Shown here piece by piece: positions 21,461 to 23,059 of a DNA stretch of 23,059 nucleotides. Below the pieces are notes generated by a model. That model was not told the origin of the DNA. It saw only the letters and a program-made list of their open reading frames with translations, and ran no database searches. Source of the stretch: Lentisphaeria bacterium (GTDB lineage: Bacteria > Verrucomicrobiota > Lentisphaeria > Victivallales > Victivallaceae); NCBI GenBank assembly GCA_900768515.1, contig CAAGDG010000059.1, positions 1 to 23,059 of the forward strand, in the 5' to 3' direction. The position numbers and the translations under genes were made by a program. Position 1 is the first letter of the stretch. Each line of letters starts with the position of its first letter.

Positions 21461-21489
21461 ACCATAATCCGCAAATACGCGGATTGCAA
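21461..21489 (-). promoter_or_regulatory. Promoter of the VOC gene with a perfect inverted repeat
   Basis: Read on the minus strand: TTGCAA (21489-21484), 17-bp spacer, TATGGT (21466-21461). The spacer is almost wholly a perfect inverted repeat, AATCCGC (21466-21472) and GCGGATT (21479-21485) around 6 bp, which overlaps both promoter boxes. A protein bound there would block this promoter, and the site is also upstream of the divergent epimerase gene. Confidence 0.5.
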
Positions 21490-21518
21490 ATGCGAATGCT
21501 CTCTTCCCCGGATTCCAT

Positions 21519-21547
21519 TTGTATTGTCCTTCCGTCCGGTGTACATT
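21519..21547 (+). promoter_or_regulatory. Promoter of the cellobiose 2-epimerase gene
   Basis: TTGTAT (21519-21524), 17-bp spacer, TACATT (21542-21547), about 44 nt before the predicted transcription-start-to-ATG region at 21598. It is divergent from the VOC promoter, with 29 bp between the two -35 elements. Confidence 0.45.
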
Positions 21548-21597
21548 AATTGCGCGAAACCGCCGGAGAACTTTCATGCGGCGGAAGGGAGCGGAAT

Positions 21598-22797
21598 ATG
21601 AGCAGTGCGAAATGCGTTTTTTTGAAGCAAACGGCGGAGCGGGAGCTGAAAGAGGTGATCCTCCCCTTTTGGATGGGACGGGCGGTCGACCTGGCGCGCG
21701 GCGGATTTTACGGCTGCGTCGGTCCGGACAACCAGCCGGTTCCGGACGCCCCCCGGGGCGACATTCTCAATGCCCGGCTGGTCTGGGCGTTTTCAGCCGC
21801 GGCCCGGGTGCTTGGCGAGCCGCTTTGCCGGGCTTACGCGGACCGGGCCTACGGCTATTTCCGGGAGCATTTTGTCGATCCGGTCTACGGCGGGGTCTGG
21901 TGGGACGTGAATCCGGACGGGTCGGTCAAAACCGATTTCAAATACGTGTACTCCAACGGGTTTGCGCTTTACGCCTTCAGTGAATATTACCGCGCGACCG
22001 GCGAACCGCAGGCGCTGGAAGACGCCTGGAAAATCTTCCGGATTCTGGAGGAACGCGCATTTCAGCCGGAGTGCGGCGGCTACCTGGAGTGTTTCACCCG
22101 CAACTGGAAAGAGGAGTTCCGCCACCTCTACCACCGTCCCTCCCGCCCGGTCGCGATGACGATGAACACCCATTTGCACATTCTGGAACCCTACACCAAT
22201 TTCTACCGGATCGCGCCGACCGCGGAAACCCGGGCAGCGCTGGTCCGGCTGATCGAGATCTTTCTGGACAGAATCTTCGACCCGGCCGACGGCCACTTCC
22301 GAACCCTCTTCGACCGGAACTGGAACAGCCTTCATGCCGAACACTCCTACGGCCATGAAATTGAAGGCTCCTGGCTGCTCCGGGAGGCGGCGGATGTGCT
22401 CGGAGATCCGGAAATCTCCAAACGGGTGGACGCGGTCTGGCCCCGGCTCGTCCGCGCCTCCTACGAAGGGCGCTGCGAAGACGGTTCCATGATTTACGAA
22501 TATCATCCCGATACCGGGAAAAGGCGGTTGGGCCGTTCCTGGTGGGTACAGGCGGAACTGGTGGTCGGTTCCCTGAATGCGTGGCAGCACGGAATGGGAG
22601 AATCCTATCTGGACGACGCGGTCCAGACCATGGAATACATCCTGCACCACGTCAGCGACCGCCGCAACGGAGATTGGTTCGAACTGGTGGACCGGTTCGG
22701 CGTTCCAAGCCTTTCCGAGAACAAGGCCGACCACTGGAAGTGCCCCTACCACAACTCCAGAATGTGCCTTGAAACCATGGTCCGGCTTTCGGAGTGA
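21598..22797 (+). CDS. Cellobiose 2-epimerase-like protein (AGE superfamily)
   Basis: A 399-residue (alpha/alpha)6-barrel enzyme of the N-acylglucosamine 2-epimerase superfamily. The motifs point to cellobiose 2-epimerase, which epimerises the reducing-end glucose of beta-1,4-linked disaccharides to mannose: KTDFKYVYSNGFALYAFSEYY, NTHLHILEPYTNF, SYGHEIEGSWLL, WWVQAE and WKCPYHNSRMCLE. Catalytic His candidates are His192 (THLH), His253 (SYGHE) and His385 (PYHNS), close to the positions reported for the Rhodothermus enzyme. AGE proper usually has a different motif in place of SYGHEIEGSW, so I favour the cellobiose type, although the exact substrate is unproven. It has no signal peptide. ATG 21598 is chosen over the upstream frame from 21550 because GAAGGGAG lies 6 nt before it. 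A DUF6624-like gene starts 4 bp after its stop. Confidence 0.88.
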   Translation: MSSAKCVFLKQTAERELKEVILPFWMGRAVDLARGGFYGCVGPDNQPVPDAPRGDILNARLVWAFSAAARVLGEPLCRAYADRAYGYFREHFVDPVYGGVWWDVNPDGSVKTDFKYVYSNGFALYAFSEYYRATGEPQALEDAWKIFRILEERAFQPECGGYLECFTRNWKEEFRHLYHRPSRPVAMTMNTHLHILEPYTNFYRIAPTAETRAALVRLIEIFLDRIFDPADGHFRTLFDRNWNSLHAEHSYGHEIEGSWLLREAADVLGDPEISKRVDAVWPRLVRASYEGRCEDGSMIYEYHPDTGKRRLGRSWWVQAELVVGSLNAWQHGMGESYLDDAVQTMEYILHHVSDRRNGDWFELVDRFGVPSLSENKADHWKCPYHNSRMCLETMVRLSE

Positions 22798-22801
22798 CGT
22801 C

Positions 22802-23059
22802 ATGGAGTTCAACGATTTCGCGGAAGAACTTCTGAAGATGCGCGACCGCGACCTCGCACTCCGCCGGAAACTGGAGGAGGCGGGGCGGCTCGACTCCGGA
22901 TACGATCCGGAAATGGAACGGCTCCACCGCGAAAACGCCGCCCGGCTCGAAGCGTGGATCGACCGGAACGGATTTCCCACCGCCCGCCGGGTCGGGAACG
23001 AGGCGGCCGACGCCGCCTGGCTGATCGTACAGCACGCGATCGGAAATCCCAGGCTCATG
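22802..23059 (+). CDS. DUF6624-like protein, cut by the window edge
   Basis: An open frame from ATG 22802 runs to the end of the window (86 codons, no stop). GGAG lies 7 nt before the ATG, and the previous stop is 4 bp away, so it is translated with the epimerase. The N-terminus is charged and helical (ELLKMRDRDLALRRKLEEAG), and a later block reads ADAAWLIVQHAIGNP. The A-x-W-L-I-V-Q-H pattern with a following acidic or Asn-Pro position matches what I know of the DUF6624 family, which has no established function. This is recognition from memory of the family pattern. The C-terminal half lies outside the window. Confidence 0.6.
   Translation, partial: MEFNDFAEELLKMRDRDLALRRKLEEAGRLDSGYDPEMERLHRENAARLEAWIDRNGFPTARRVGNEAADAAWLIVQHAIGNPRLM

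Noticed and set aside
1..23059. CRISPR arrays, tRNA, rRNA, insertion sequences, phage genes
   Set aside because: None was seen in a read of both strands. The short repeats found have too few copies and variable spacing.

Overview
The window is a G+C-rich bacterial chromosome segment with tightly packed genes. Promoters mostly look sigma70-like (TTGnnn, 16-17 bp, TATATT or TATAAT-like) and starts carry GGAG-type ribosome binding sites. It contains many sugar-processing enzymes, GntR/LacI-type and AraC-type local regulators, Sec-type and lipoprotein signals, and an uncommon fused partner-switching regulator. No rRNA, tRNA, transposase, CRISPR array or phage gene was seen. This fits an anaerobic glycan-degrading member of the PVC group, for example a Lentisphaerota/Victivallis-like bacterium. 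That placement is an inference from style and gene content, because no taxonomic marker gene is present.

Left part (1-4736). A non-coding stretch with short direct repeats (1-349) precedes a small XRE-type regulator on the minus strand. The regulator has a repeat-rich leader of about 300 nt behind its own promoter. Next comes a partner-switching module: a minus-strand receiver + SpoIIE/PP2C phosphatase + HATPase (RsbW-like) fusion, divergent from a plus-strand STAS anti-anti-sigma-factor-like gene. A GT4 glycosyltransferase follows the STAS gene in the same transcription unit. The architecture resembles Pseudomonas HsbR/HsbA and Shewanella CrsR/CrsA.

Middle-left (4731-9820). A minus-strand unit reads DeoC-like protein -> type B carboxylesterase -> M32 carboxypeptidase. 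The first two overlap by 8 bp, and the unit has a clear promoter in front of the DeoC-like gene. The DeoC-like protein lacks the residues that define deoxyribose-phosphate aldolase. Divergent from it is an HSL-family esterase with a lipoprotein signal.

Middle (9897-15398). A secreted parvulin-type PPIase has Ala/Ala/Pro repeats just after its signal peptide and again at its C-terminus, and it ends at a strong terminator. Upstream of it, an independent minus-strand operon encodes a winged-helix + LacI-type sensor regulator, an unrecognised TIM-barrel-like protein with a CxCxxC motif, and a GH20-type hexosaminidase. All three lack an obvious signal peptide, so they probably act on imported sugars.

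Right part (15273-23059). Two tandem paralogous small lipoproteins share one promoter and terminator. A GT2 glycosyltransferase follows. An AraC regulator diverges from an MFS transporter + sialidase-fold (BNR) gene pair. A VOC-family protein diverges from a cellobiose 2-epimerase-like gene, with a perfect inverted repeat in the shared promoter region. The last gene is the start of a DUF6624-like gene that is open at the window edge.
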